Origin: Hyalella azteca
Taxonomy: Eukaryota > Arthropoda > Malacostraca > Amphipoda > Hyalellidae
Direction: 5' to 3'
Assembly (NCBI RefSeq): GCF_000764305.2
Contig: NW_025931267.1
Coordinates: forward strand, 1-64,000
Length of the DNA stretch: 64,000 nucleotides
In this document: piece after piece, positions 22,201 to 34,553 of the stretch
How positions within the stretch are numbered: the first letter of the stretch is position 1
How the letters are laid out: each line of letters opens with the position of its first letter
The notes under the pieces: generated by a model
The model's input: only the letters and a program-made list of their open reading frames with translations
Databases searched by the model: none
Told to the model about the DNA's origin: nothing
Translations under genes and position numbers: made by a program

Positions 22201-25200
22201 CTGCAATAATCTGACCCCTTAGCTGTGGTAGGGAGTGAGGGCGACTTCTGAACACCCTTTCTTTTATATGTCCCCAAAGAAAGAAATTGCAATTGCTCGT
22301 ATCAGGTGACCTCGCAGGCCACTGTAAATCACCCCTCAGAGTCTGGGAACATGCGTTTCAAAACATTGAGTGACATTCGAGCTATGTGAGCTGTAGCCCC
22401 ATCCTGCTGGAACCACACGTCTCTCAATGCTTCATTTTCAACAATGTTTTCCATCATGGGCTGCAAGAAATTTTGCAACATTGCAGCATAGCAATCGGAA
22501 TTCACTATCATGGTTACTCCCTCCTCTTAGAACGACTCCAACAGTGTGTTGCAGCTAACAGCCCCCATCTTCCAGATATTGTTTTCAAAACATAAGTATT
22601 CTAAATGGTATGTTATGCTGACCTCTAGGAAAACAAACTTTCTTCTTTATGTACCTCCATTACTCTTTTATTTTACCTCAAAACTGCTCAATCGGATCTG
22701 CTCCACCCTGTATATTGAGAGGTTGAGATTGTATTGACCTTTTAGGCAATTAGAAAGATTTTCCACCCTGATAGTATAGTATCTTCGGCATTTAAAGAAT
22801 AGGCCTGGATAGGCCTGTCGCCGATACGAGTATTCTAATTAAAATATTTAATTTCAATCTTTAAATTTGTGAATTTAAAACTAGAAACAAAACAGTTACA
22901 ATTATAAGACTATATATAAAATAATTAAATGCAGTGAATGGATGTAAAATATTTTAATCGTGCACTTGTTTATTTCAAACAGTGTTAGCTTTTCTCATAA
23001 CTTGAGTCTCGTTTCAAGTCGTATGAGGTTTGCTTGGTTATCATTCAGTTTATGTTTAGTATTGGTTTATTGGTCTGAATTAAATGGGAACAGTGCAGTC
23101 AGTCACTCAGTCACTACTAGTCAGTGTGTATAGAAGGTAGAGTCTGGTAGATTATAGGACATAAAACTAGTAGATCTATTGATAGTGCTGTGCACTGTGC
23201 TATCAGCTACCTATCTGTTGTGTGACTCTTCAATGTTTAGGAGATCTGCATTCCTGAAGTGTTTTTGTATATTGAAGCCAGTTAAATGGTCAATATTTAG
23301 CTCATTACCTTGCTCTATACAAACTTTACAAATCTAATGAAATGGTCAATATTTAGCTCATTACCTTGCTCTATACAAACTTTACAAAGCTAATGAATAG
23401 ACTTATCAATAATTGTTTACCCAAAAATCCCTAAGTGGTAAACACTTAGGGAACACTAAGTAAGGCAATAAGTGCACTTTTTAGCCATCCATTATGATCC
23501 ATATACTGTTATTGTTAGTAGGCTAATTGCAACATAAAAAATAACACCTCAAAAAGACAGAAAAGCTGAAAAAATAAAAAAAATCAAATAAATCAAAAAA
23601 TCCTGAAAAAATAAAAAAAATCATTGAATTTTGATTTTTTTTATTTTTTTAAAAAAATAAAAAAAATCGCCAACCCTGGCCTAGACGATGCTAATCCGCC
23701 GAGTTAATGGTTCTCCGCACACATACTGTACTGAGTATTGCGTCTGTTCCTCCACAAACTGCTCTTGTGCGGCATAGAATTGATGGCCGGGATTGTGCGA
23801 ACTGCAGAAGTCAAGATTAAAGAACCACATTGCAAATCATTCATTCACTATTAAGTGCTAATTGCATAAAAAAAAACACAGGCACCGGAAGAAATCTATC
23901 TTAATTATAAATTTTCATTTTTATTGCAACGATGAAATTTAATTATAGAGGCGAACAACAAACATTAATAAAAATGAGAATAGCTTCAGAGGGACACATC
24001 ACACTTGAAGTCGAAGATCGTTCAGCGTTACTTGAAATCTATAGATGATGTTGCCATTCCATTCAGATAAAAACTATGTCTATCAGAACTGTGTCAGACG
24101 GCTCCGCGGCCCGCGCCGAGTGCTGCGCAGCGTGATTTCGATGACCGTGATTTACACGAACGCGTGCGCGAAGAAAATATAAAAAACTATATATGCGCCG
24201 GAAATTTCCCCGTTTATATACATCTTCCTGAGTGTGGCAATCGTCCAATATTTTGTAGAAATGTTGTAGCAGCTAAACTAATCATAATAGGGTAAATGCG
24301 GTATATTCCGATTTATTAAGGACGTAGCATGAAATGAATGGCTATAAAAATATCACCATATGCGCAACTTGAGTTCTGATTGCTTTATGTCACTCTCAAA
24401 ACACCACACTATGTGCCAGCAACAATGAAACGTTACAAACTGTTGCCATATTTATTTAACAGCCTTTAGAGTATTAACCTACAAAATCCCTGAATTCCGA
24501 CACAGAATAAATTTGGCATATTGTGATACCGTCAACCGGGGCTACTTGGGACTGGCGGGGCAACTCGGGATGCACCTCCGACACGGCGTAAAACTGTTAT
24601 AGTAGCAAAACTAATTGGAATATTGGGCGTAATTTGGAATAGTGGCGTAAACGTCAATATTTTTACTATCTATATAGTATAAAGGAAGTCGAAAAATACG
24701 ACATTTCCTAGCTTTGAAAAATTCCTGAAAAAAATGGTGAAAAACGCTATTTTGAAAAGTTACTTCTGCTAAGGTCTGTAGCAAAAAAATATTCACCGTA
24801 TTAAAAAATTTTACTTACATAAAAGTTGCACCCAGGTGTCGGCTTGAAAACATAATTGACAGATTTTGCCTATCTCATTAAAAAAAAAATGGCAGCCATT
24901 TTTGCACGCCGGGGCTACTCGGGACACACCCCCCCCCCTCCGGGGTTATTCGGGACACCTCCAAAAACGAATTTACAGTAGAACCTCAGTTAGCAAAGGC
25001 TCCAGTTAAGAAAAAAATGGATTAAAAACAAAGAATATTGATTACATTTACCTTGCTCGGCGAAAAAAATTTCACTTATCGAAAAATTAGTGCATCGTTG
25101 GTCATCACAAAATTGCGCATAGAATGTCATATGTAGACTTGTGCACCAGACATCATAGAATGAAAAGTAATTGACCTAAACTATGATTTATTTCTCCAAA

Positions 25201-28200
25201 ACATATGATGGTTGTCACTAAAACATTCCTTTCTGTTTCAGATATGTTTTTCACGATCTTTTTTTATAGTAAATTCACTTAACCCAATCAAAATGTTGTG
25301 AAATTACAAGCCATCTTGAAAGCTTACAGATACAGAAAAAATGCTATATGGCTGCTGATATGAAGCTTGCAGTGGACAAGGTTGTTGTAAATGCTCAATG
25401 GCATGTTCATGGATACGGTAATATTGAATCAATAATACGATAATGTCACATCAATAATACGGTGATTAATGTAATGGCAATATCATATCAATAAAGGATA
25501 TTGCTTCAGAAAAAAGGATTCAGTTGCGATGAGTTCCTGCCAAAAAAATGTAAACATCAAGTTTACGATTACGTAGTTGCGGTCACATTAGAGTGGTCAG
25601 ACTGCATTATCACATGTTCAGTTGACACTTGCTGTACGATCGGACTGTTTTTAGGGTAAAATTAGTTATTTGGTGGAACACATGCATGCAACCTTGTAAA
25701 TAAGTTCGTGGCTTGTAAATAGTTTTTCATTACTCAGCATAAATGGCTTTTCATTAAAAATTACCCAGCGATGCATCTTAAAATTACCCGGCAATGCTTA
25801 GGGCTTAAAAACCCATATATTGGCGACGCTGCATCTACCCTCTGCACCATGGTGTTAGTAATGGATGTGTACACTCTGCATGCTTCAGATGTTTTAAAAT
25901 TAGGTTTTATTTCAAGTGTGCTGTATTACCCCATTCCCATGGGTAATTCAGGACGCTTTTATTTTGCCTCTGGCACCTTACAAATAGCATACCATAAAGG
26001 GGGTAACTTGGACTACTTTTTTTTAAATGATGCCATTTTCTTACTATCTAAATTAAACTTGAATTGAAACATGCAAAATACAGGGCCTATACTTTCAAAA
26101 AAAGTTAAGAGATCGTAAGTTCATCCGCCAATCATTGACGGCCTTTCAAGCCAGATCTATCAATCATAAACAAGAAAATAGAGCGTAAGTACTTATGTTC
26201 ACTTAGCGAGTTTTGAAAGTATGGCCCCAGGTCTATACTCTAGGTTCACTCACCATAAATTGCTGACTCCTGCTTCTCATAGTTTTATGTAATTTCAAAA
26301 AAAGTGATGGTCTTTGTTACCCCAGCTCTTGGGGTATCTTAGACTGGGTGGTAAAATCAATTATATTTTTTGGTAAAATAACTCCAGGTTTTGGTGCATT
26401 GTAGTAGAACTCTTCTAGTTACATATGCAAATGACAAATTTGAGGAAAGTGTCATAGTTTGCAAATGGGGGGCGCTACCTCTGAATGGGGGAACTTAGAC
26501 CACCTAATGTCAGCCGTGATGGGGTAATATTGACCAGCTTGGAAATTAAGTTGAAATTACCATATATAAGACTCTGTAGAGTCTGAAACATAAAGAAAAA
26601 ACATTAATAGGTGTATCAAACATAAAATATGTTAAATATGAGAATTTTAAATTAATTTCCAAGCCGGTCTATGTTAATCCGTCAGGGCTGACATTAGGTG
26701 GTCTAGGTTCCCCCATTCAGGGGCGGTGCCCCCCATTTGCAAACTATGACACTTTCCTCAAATTTGCATATGTAACTAGAAGAGTTCTACTACAATGCAC
26801 CAAAACCTGGAGTTATTTTACCCAAAAAATAAAAAAAATTAAGGGGGTTCTACAACAGGCTTTAAATAATAGCTCTTTTACGTGGGTCACATTTTTCATT
26901 TTTTAACCTATTAGATATGCATAATTTTTATCTTTCTATTGTGTTATGTAGCCTCAGTATTAGGCCTTTAATGCCCATTGACAAAATTTTTCCATGTCAA
27001 ATAGTTTTTGAATTTTGTGGGTTTTTGTTAAAAAAACTAAAATTGGTCTAAGCTACCCCGGGAGTCTAAGTAACCCCCTTTTACAGTATGGAATTGTTTT
27101 AGAGATGCCATACAATAGTCCTCGCAAAGGCCTTTAAGATAAGCTCAAACTTGTTTATGAAATGCTTCATGGTAAGAAGTAATTACCAAAAAATGCTCAA
27201 AACTGTACCTTATTACCCCATTTGATGGTAGGATCTATCTAATCCTGCTAATTCTTGCTTAGCAACTTTGAGCCATTTTCCTGACAAAGAATTTCAAGCC
27301 ATCCTTTTTTTTTTGTTTTGATCTCAGTTGAATTTGGAGCTTCTTAATTATTCCAAGATACAATATAAACTGATGAATATTTCATATAAAATTTACACAG
27401 CTTGGTGGTAGGTACTCAAAGCAGTGCATCATATATGCAACCCAGCCAAGCTTGGCTGACAATATCTGGCAATACTGCTCACCAGGGTTTTGGTAAAATA
27501 CTGTCCCACTCTGTTGGCAAGATAACTCTTGACAGGTGATGGTGTATAGTACCACTTATGTACCATGAGTTTTTTTTTTTTTGCCAAAATCATCAGTATA
27601 ATTTATGTACAAAGGGAATCTTGCTTTCAATGACATGTTCTTAACTGATTACAAAACTGAAATTTATCACCTGCTGATAAGGAAATTTGACATGAGTCAG
27701 CATGTTTAACAAATTTAGGTAGGTAAAAACCTTGGAAATACATCAAGCATAGTACTCATATCTATGGCTTTATTCATCATTTGACACATGGTTGAATCAA
27801 CTAAAAAAGGAATTGGTTGCAAATACAATATTGGTTGCTGCTAAACATTACTTTGATGATTTTTTTTTAGTGGACTGATGTTGATCCTGAATCTCTGAAA
27901 AACTTCAGCCAAGTTCCTCTGAGCACTCCGACCTTCAAGGGACTGAAGTCCTGTGGCTATGTGGAACCAACCCTTGTGCAGAAAATTACTCTACCGCACA
28001 GCCTCAAAGGACGAGATGTCATTGGTGAAGCAAAGACCGGTTCTGGAAAAACTTTGGCTTTTGTTATACCAGTGAGTTTTATCAGTATTTAGAAATTATT
28101 ATTAGTTTTAGATTATTACTATTGTCATTCAGATACATTCCTCCTTATTAAATCTTTGTTATTATTTATTTAAAATTATCCAACTTGGCAAGTTTTTTCT

Positions 28201-31200
28201 TGAATTAACAAGTGGCTGACTTGTAATTACGATGCAGGTAATGGAGTTGCTGCACCGAGAGTGTTGGACAGCAAGGAATGGCATGGGAGCCCTCATCATC
28301 ACACCAACACGAGAGTTGGCTTTACAGATCCATGAAGTAATCAAACCTCTTGCTCTACAACATCAATTGAGCTCTGCTTTAGTGGTTGGTGGCAAGGACC
28401 TGGCTTTGGAATGGCACCACATTGGCTCCATGAACATTGTAGTCTGTACACCTGGGCGTCTCTTCCATCTTATGACTGAATGCCCTAATTTTGACTGGGA
28501 CTCACTGAAAATACTTGTGCTGGATGAGGCCGACTTGTGCTTATCCATGGGCTTCTCTGACAAAATGAATACTATTTTGCTGCAGCTGCCAAAACCTCGC
28601 CAAACGCTGCTTTTCTCTGCCACACAAACAAGAGATGTATTGTCACTAGCAAGAGCAGGCTGCACTGATCCTGTCACCTGTTCTCTGCATGAGAATTCTA
28701 CCACATCTACTCCCTTGACACTCACGCAGTGCTACACCATTTGTGAAGCTCATGACAAATTTAGCTTTCTGTACTCTTTTCTTACAAACTTTAAAAAACA
28801 GAAAATACTGGTATTTTTATCAACGTGCAAACAGGTGAGTTTATACTTGATTAATGTTTCATATGTTCATTACAAGGGTATAGAAATCAAAGATACTATG
28901 AAATGCTGTAAGAAAACCTAATTCTCAATTACGTGGTTGCAACTTTTCTCAATCCAAAACTACAACAATTATTTTTAAAGCACTTATTTTTCAGGCGAAA
29001 TTCTATGGCATTGCTATGGCGATGTTGAAGTTGCCGATGAAGATCTTGTTTTTGCATGGAGATATGAAACAGAGAAGACGATCTGTCATCTACGACACCT
29101 TCAAGGCTGAGAGCAAGATAGTCATGTTGGCTACTGACGTGGCCTCTCGAGGCCTGGGTGAGTTCATTACTTCATGTCTTTATATGGCTGTCCTCTTACG
29201 TGGCCTCTCGAGGCCTGGGTGAGTTCATTGCTTCAGGTCTTTATATGGCTGTCCTCTTACGTGGCCTCTCGAGGCCTGGGTGAGTTCATTACTTCATGTC
29301 TTTATATGGCTGTCCTCTTACGTGGCCTCTGAGTCTGTACGAGGCTGTTTATCTATTGTAATAACTCACTCCTGATGTGCTCGCAGTGACAGTACTGGAG
29401 TTAGTAAGTCTGTGTAAATTCATATTCCCGGCAAAAAAGTTTGGGTTCTGTGATGATTTTAAGTAATGCAATGAACGTGTTTATAATGAATATGTGCATC
29501 ATGTTTAATAGAACTGATTAAAAGGCTTGTCCAAACAAACAAATTGACAAAAGCTACTCGACATTAATTTTGACCGATATAGAATTTTAAATTGTTAACC
29601 CAAGCATATTCAGGAGAGGAAGTTAGAAACTGCCATGCTTCTGGTTTATTTCGTGTACATCAGTGAAAGTTGTTCGCAATAACTGTGCAAAAGAATAGCT
29701 TGACATTGTTGTGTGTGGCAGATTTCACTGGAGTGGACTGGGTGGTGCAGCTCGACTGTCCCGAGGACGTGACGACGTACATTCACCGCGTGGGCCGCAC
29801 AGCTCGCTACTACAGGGACGGTAACGCCTTGCTCGTCCTCACCGCCAGCGAGAGCGCCAGCATGCTTAAGCATCTCGCCAAGAGTAAAGTGCCCCTCGAG
29901 AAAATGGAGTGAGTCTTGCTAAATATGCAACTTTTATTTAGAAACTGTCAAGGATGTGACTTTGAAAATAACTCGGTACTTGGGGGTACAACTAGCGCGT
30001 TAAAGGTGCTAATTATATAGCTATAATTAGCCTATATGAGCAATCAAGTCAACGGCATGAAGCAACGAAAGCTCTCGTGATGGAGTAGTGCATCAGCGAC
30101 GAGCTTCCTGATCTCCAAACAAGGATGGAAGGTGGCACTCAGGATGGCATGCATTAATGTTCTGTTTAATTGAGTGGTTGCTTTAGGGAACTGTATTTTG
30201 TCTTCATTTTATTATCTCAATTTTATATCTTGTGAGCAGTGTGGCACCAGGACAAATCAAGCCCCAGGAACGGCGCATCGAAGACATCGTATGCAAAGAA
30301 CCGTTGGCCAAGGAGGCGGCCGAGAGAGCGTTCAAGGCGTACCTTAAAAATCTCGTCTATATGAAGGACAAGTCTGTCTTTGATGTCACATCGATCGATC
30401 GTGACAAACTGGCCAGGTGAATCTTACGTAACAAATTACTGCTTTCATCAAGCATATCCGATGAATGTCAAGCTTAATCCGACCAGCGTGTCGTTGTATT
30501 TACTTATTTCGTTACAACTTGTCTTGGATGTTATGACAATTTCTTATCATATTCGTTAAGCTTTATTTTTAAAACTCCTATCGCCATCATGAACTTCGTA
30601 AAGGCCCATGAAATATTAACGCTAAAGAGATGGATCACTGTGCTCGCGTAGTTTGTTATTAGATTCATTCATATAACTCTTAAATATCATTACAGGTCTT
30701 ATGGCCTGATCAGCACGCCACGCGTCCGGTTCGTGGAAAGATTTGTGCACAAAACTCAACACAAAATCGCTACTGAACAACACGCAGACGTCAACGAGAC
30801 GAACTCTGGTGACAGCAACGCGGGGCCTGAGCATATTGATCGCGACAGCCGGGAGGTGTTGAAGAACAGCGCCATTAAACCTATCAAAGTTGTGGACGAA
30901 GGTGTCACTTTCGTGGGTGCGTATTCTGTAGCTAATCAAGTGTTTACCATCCGTTACATTCATTATTTGAGGAGCAATTATGTATTTCATATGACAATCA
31001 TTGAAAAATTTTTTAACTTTGACTCCCGAAGAGTCAATGTAATATCCAAAAGTGTTTGTAGTTTCGTATGGATTTGAAGCATCATGCATTCAACTTCAAC
31101 TTATTTGAGCAGGTGACAGAACTCGTTAAAAAATCAAATGTTGTAGATTGGGTCATAAAGTGCTTCAAGTACTATATATTTCAATATTGCTTCCTTTGTT

Positions 31201-32546
31201 CAATTCATTTCCTACGTGAGAATAAATTTTTAGTTTTGCATTCGAGCATTAACTTTTTCATTTGAAGTAAACTTCATTTGAACACTTCCTGGTGCGCCAT
31301 CATGTAAGTTGCATCATGCCTGCCTAAAATGACTGATGTGCAATTGTAAATGTGCGCGCAGATCGGATGGACGAGTTATTTTTATCCGTGCCGGAATCGA
31401 ACGACAGTCGAACTACTGCTCCTAAAAATTTATCCAAGTACTTGACAAATCGAGATAAGAAAATTGTTGACAATGTCACGATTCTACAAACCCACTGCAG
31501 GAGTGAAAAGGTAAGCGTTTCTGAAGTAAGTTGTCTCCATGAAATTATCAACTTAAGCGTGAAACATGAGATGTCGAATAAATTATCATAGATTTGAAGT
31601 TGGGTACGAGATCAAATGCAACATTCGAGAGAACTAGAGGATGGTAGACATGTGTTCTAGTAATTGGTCCTAATGGCATATGAGGATGAATTTGCATACC
31701 GATTAATTTATTGCTGACGGTTAATAAAATGCCTTATTTTTACAGCAAAGATTTTTCACTTTGGACGAGATGTTAGCCTTCAGAAAGGACGATGAGTACA
31801 ACAAGTTCACCCACAGGGATAAGACTAAGACCCGCAAGAGGTGAGACATGAAGATAATTGACGAGTTGCGTTCATAGCAACACGGGCTGTCGTTGTTGTT
31901 ATGGATTCGCGGCATTATTTTTGGTTCGAAAATTTTTGTACATTTCAGCCGGTATTCCGCAAAGTTATGCAATAGTATTAATTATGAAATAGTTGAGTTC
32001 GATAAGGAAAACTTAACACCTCTTAGTGCCACGAGAAACGTTGCAAAAGAAATTTTTTTGCATATGGGCACTCATCACCTCGCGTCATTTCTGTAACCAT
32101 TTTAATAGTTATTCCTGAATTTAAAATTCTGCCTTATTTGAGCTAATCTATTTTTCCCCAACAGAGAGCTCCTGAAGAAACGGGAAGAGAGAAAGAATCG
32201 CGGTAAAGCCCAGAAGTCCATCGATGTTGCCGATGATGAAGATGAGGAAGACCGAAGTGATGATGGTGATGAATTGGATCCGCTGACTCAACAAATTATT
32301 GATGAGCTTCCTGATCCTGATAAAATCCGGAGACGAGACTCTGACAGTGAGCCAAGTGATGATGAAGTGGAGGAACGACCGTGCAAGCGACTCAAGGCTG
32401 ACGACTCGGAGTCTGACTCAGATAAGGGAAGTTCATGTAGTGGAAGTTTTGAAGAAACTGATGAAGAAGAGCATCCGTCTAATCTAAGAAAAATGTCATT
32501 GAACCAGCAAGAGCAGATGGCGCTACGATTACTTGCTGGGAAATAA
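19290..32546 (+). CDS. DDX10: DDX10/Dbp4-type DEAD-box ATP-dependent RNA helicase
   Basis: Exons: 19290-19376, 27871-28071, 28238-28834, 28995-29157, 29722-29908, 30240-30416, 30696-30916, 31362-31510, 31746-31840, 32165-32546; phases agree at every junction and give 752 codons. Helicase motifs are complete: Q region, motif I AKTGSGKT (about residues 83-90), Ia PTRELALQ (119-126), TPGR, II DEAD (192-195), III SAT (223-225), [21 protein letters not shown] (371-378). A Dbp4-specific domain follows ([11 protein letters not shown]), then basic and acidic low-complexity regions and a tail resembling DDX10 ([17 protein letters not shown]). Dbp4/DDX10 acts in the nucleolus in early 18S rRNA processing and release of U14 snoRNA. 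The first exon ([20 protein letters not shown]) is assigned by phase and basic composition and is the least certain; the family N-terminus is usually somewhat longer. Intron 1 is 8.5 kb of transposon relics and contains an adapter artefact. Confidence 0.92.
20245..20530 (+). promoter_or_regulatory. CCAAT-box cluster with GC boxes in DDX10 intron 1
   Basis: Five CCAAT motifs, four in the context ccaatcacag, lie at 20245, 20268, 20349, 20390 and 20461, partly in a 40-80 base repeat with atcatgatcc. Two ccgccc boxes lie at 20489 and 20521 in a 31-base direct duplication. CCAAT plus GC boxes is a promoter-like combination, but tandem duplication alone could have made the cluster. No downstream exon is visible. 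Confidence 0.35.
20417..20454. other. Perfect 16 bp hairpin
   Basis: gggtcatactttctgg is followed after six bases by its exact reverse complement. It lies inside the CCAAT cluster of DDX10 intron 1. It may be a miniature inverted-repeat remnant. Confidence 0.65.
20769..20806. other. Nextera mate-pair junction adapter (assembly artefact)
   Basis: The 19-base transposase mosaic end CTGTCTCTTATACACATCT is followed at once by its exact reverse complement, giving the 38-base circularisation adapter of Nextera mate-pair libraries. It is not biological sequence. The bases on either side probably come from different genomic places. Confidence 0.97.
20807..20939. mobile_element. Right end of a third hAT-like element, cut by the adapter
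   Basis: Directly after the adapter, catatactgttattgttag and the following 130 bases match the right end of the hAT-like element at about 23500-23678, finishing ccaaccctg. Only this end is present, which supports a chimeric join at the adapter. Confidence 0.75.
21968..22710 (-). mobile_element. Tc1/mariner-like element nested in hAT copy A
   Basis: Ends are CAGGGTGGGGCAGA and its inverted form CTGCTCCACCCTG, flanked by TA on both sides (21966-21967, 22711-22712). The inverted repeats extend about 80 bases. It encloses a broken transposase on the minus strand. Confidence 0.85.
22055..22511 (-). pseudogene. Broken DDE transposase (Tc1/mariner-IS630 type)
   Basis: Minus-strand fragments contain [10 protein letters not shown] (second catalytic block), then [17 protein letters not shown] (third block), then a tail with [18 protein letters not shown] frameshift separates the first two blocks, and the N-terminal DNA-binding part and first catalytic aspartate are missing. 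It is not functional. Confidence 0.8.
26081..26230. mobile_element. 150 bp palindromic MITE, copy 2
   Basis: Same family and length as 5321-5470 but inverted: cagggcctatactttcaaaa to ttttgaaagtatggccccag. Confidence 0.75.
26365..26830. repeat. Large inverted repeat with arms of about 190 bp
   Basis: The left arm (about 26365-26559) and right arm (about 26643-26830) are inverted copies; for example ggtgcattgtagtagaactc on the left matches the reverse of gagttctactacaatgcacc on the right. The spacer is about 85 bases. Arms differ by scattered substitutions. Confidence 0.8.
27239..27870. other. Last part of DDX10 intron 1
   Basis: AT-rich sequence with no recognised repeat or frame, ending in a polypyrimidine tract (ttttttttag) at the exon 2 acceptor. 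Confidence 0.5.
29138..29330 (+). repeat. 61 bp triplication of the DDX10 exon 4 donor
   Basis: Units start at 29138, 29199 and 29260, with a fourth partial at 29321. Each begins cgtggcctctcgaggcctg followed by ggtgagttcatt. The first is the real exon end, encoding helicase motif V (VASRGL). The others lie inside the intron and repeat both codons and donor. The unit is not a multiple of three, so use of a decoy donor would shift the frame. Confidence 0.9.
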
Positions 32547-34553
32547 AAGTTATTGAAACGGAAGTGTGGTTTCTTTTACATTATGAACATGAGTTATCAT
32601 ACACGATTATAAGCACAATAATGATAAGTGACACACAAATACGGTTAAGCCACATATGAAGTCCTTGCCTTGTTATGCCTGGTTTTTGCAGGATCAGTTT
32701 CGTTTGTGACTTCAAAACCATTACATGCATTGAAGTTAACATTTTAATGGACTACCGTACTTGCATGTAAAGAGATCGCCGTATAAGATTGATATTACTT
32801 TTGAAAGGACTAGAACAGAAATAGTTTTATGATGTCTTATTTTCAAATGAATAAAATTTGTCATGCTTCATAATTAACTTTTTCACTCTGTACAGTAATT
32901 CAAATTCAGTGGAGAATGAACGGCAAAAAATGAATCTAAGGAACCACTACCATATCTTCCTCCCTCTTCGATAAACGACAATTGATTGATGTATATATAT
33001 GCACTTAATTGCAGATTCAAGTATCTGCTAAAGGCGCATCACGCTGCTGAAGTATGAAGCAGAGACTAAACGAAGATATAAGGGACGTATGGTAACATAA
33101 AATCTGCGGAAAAAAACTAACACTTCCTTACTATTTCAAGCTACAAAATGCAGTATCGTAAAAATAAATTTGCACAAAGTAATGAGAACATCACATGGAA
33201 TGCATTCAGCTCATTAACACAAGTCGCAGAGCAAATATTGGTCACGATCAAAGTTGATAGTAAAACGGCCGAGCGCGAAAAATGCAGCCTCTTCCTCCAC
33301 CGATAAAGACTTTAGTATACAAAAATCAGTACGGTTCAAAAACGTTAATGGAAGGCATCAAGTAGGGCGACACTTCCTCCTACTTCGTCGTGCAGACGAC
33401 AAAACAAACGTCATGGAAAGAAAAAAATGTTTATAATGTTTTTTGTCATAACGAGATCTTAGGCGCCATTCTTCGCAAATCGCGACATATTCCCTGCCAA
33501 TAATTAACTAGCGAATATATTAACAAGCAGCTGCCTAACAGGGAATATTGCATGGCAAGCAGCCATTCGGCCACAAGTAAATCAGCAATAAAATATCAGC
33601 ATTATTAAACAGTTGCATAATAAAGCATCATGAGATACAAAAAGAAATTATAAGAGTACGGAAGCGAAGAAACAGATGCCCATCCCAGTATACAAACGTC
33701 CTAGGCAAGAAGAAAGGGATAAAAAATAAATTCTAACTTTAAACAGGAAAAAAACAACGGTTAATAAAAATTTTTACGTTATTTAAGGACTCTTTAAGAC
33801 GAGGAATACCAAGAATGCGAGCAGAGAAAGTTACGGTCTGCAATGTTATGTCATAAACTCTTGGAGGGCTGGGGCCGTCCCAATCGCTATAAGAACATAT
33901 ATTGCTTATCATCAAGAGAAATAAATTAAATGTTGCATCAACGCTACAGCCACTTCAACATATCACGCTATAGAAATTCCCATCAGTAAATAGTTTAATA
34001 ACATTCAACAACCCAACCGTTCACGATTTTGTCCTACAATGACTTGTAATAAGCAACTACTTATTCGTCCAAATCTTGCAATATCTGAGCTTATTCATCC
34101 TACAAACTCTACGCTGTTTAGAAGACTCCCTATGCTCAGAGTGTTTCTCTTGAACCACAGTATTTGTTGAAGAGATTAGGATTATTGAATTTAAGGGCAT
34201 GCCTGAAAACAGAAATCTTGATGTTAAGACAAAAAAGAAGCTTGCTCATTAGTTCTGTCAAATGCAGGACACTTCATTGAAAAAATTTCCGCTTACGGGA
34301 GATTATTTCTAACTACATTGCACTCAAGGTAAACCCATTGCAAAAACCAAGTCGTATCTGCTAGCTAATTTCGAGCTCGATAAATTATTCCCTTCGCTGA
34401 GAAAGAAAGTGAAGAGAATAAATAGCTGTTACTTTGAAAAATACAAAAGGCAAGGAAGATACGACACGGTGAATCAAGATAGAAATGCAACAACAGAAAC
34501 ACTTGGTAATTAATGATATGCAGGCCCGTAGACGCCAGCACCGCGCTGACGCA
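32547..34553. other. Convergent spacer between DDX10 and WDFY2
   Basis: No coding sequence recognised. It must contain both 3' UTRs. An AATAAA overlaps the DDX10 stop (32542-32547) and another lies at 32850-32855. I could not choose a poly(A) signal for the minus-strand gene. Confidence 0.55.
32850..32855 (+). terminator. Candidate poly(A) signal of DDX10
   Basis: AATAAA 304 bases after the stop. The hexamer overlapping the stop codon at 32542-32547 is an alternative but would leave almost no 3' UTR. Confidence 0.45.

Larger units (their letters stand above)
21584..23678. mobile_element. hAT-like non-autonomous element, copy A
   Basis: It begins CAGGGTTGGC and ends GCCAACCCTG after AT-rich tracts. 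It is flanked by a perfect 8 bp duplication gcctagac (21576-21583 and 23679-23686), as expected for hAT elements. The 2,095 bases carry no hAT transposase but do contain a nested mariner-like element at 21968-22710. Copy B is at 57394-60546. Confidence 0.85.
24529..27238. mobile_element. TA-flanked element with unlike ends (CCGTCAACCGGGG / CCCCATTTGATGG)
   Basis: The left end CCGTCAACCGGGGCTACT follows TA at 24527-24528. The right end TTATTACCCCATTTGATGG is followed by TA at 27239-27240. Interior blocks match the elements at 47417, 55311 and 57616. Nested inside are a 150 bp MITE (26081-26230) and a 190 bp-arm palindrome (26365-26830). No transposase was found. Confidence 0.65.
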
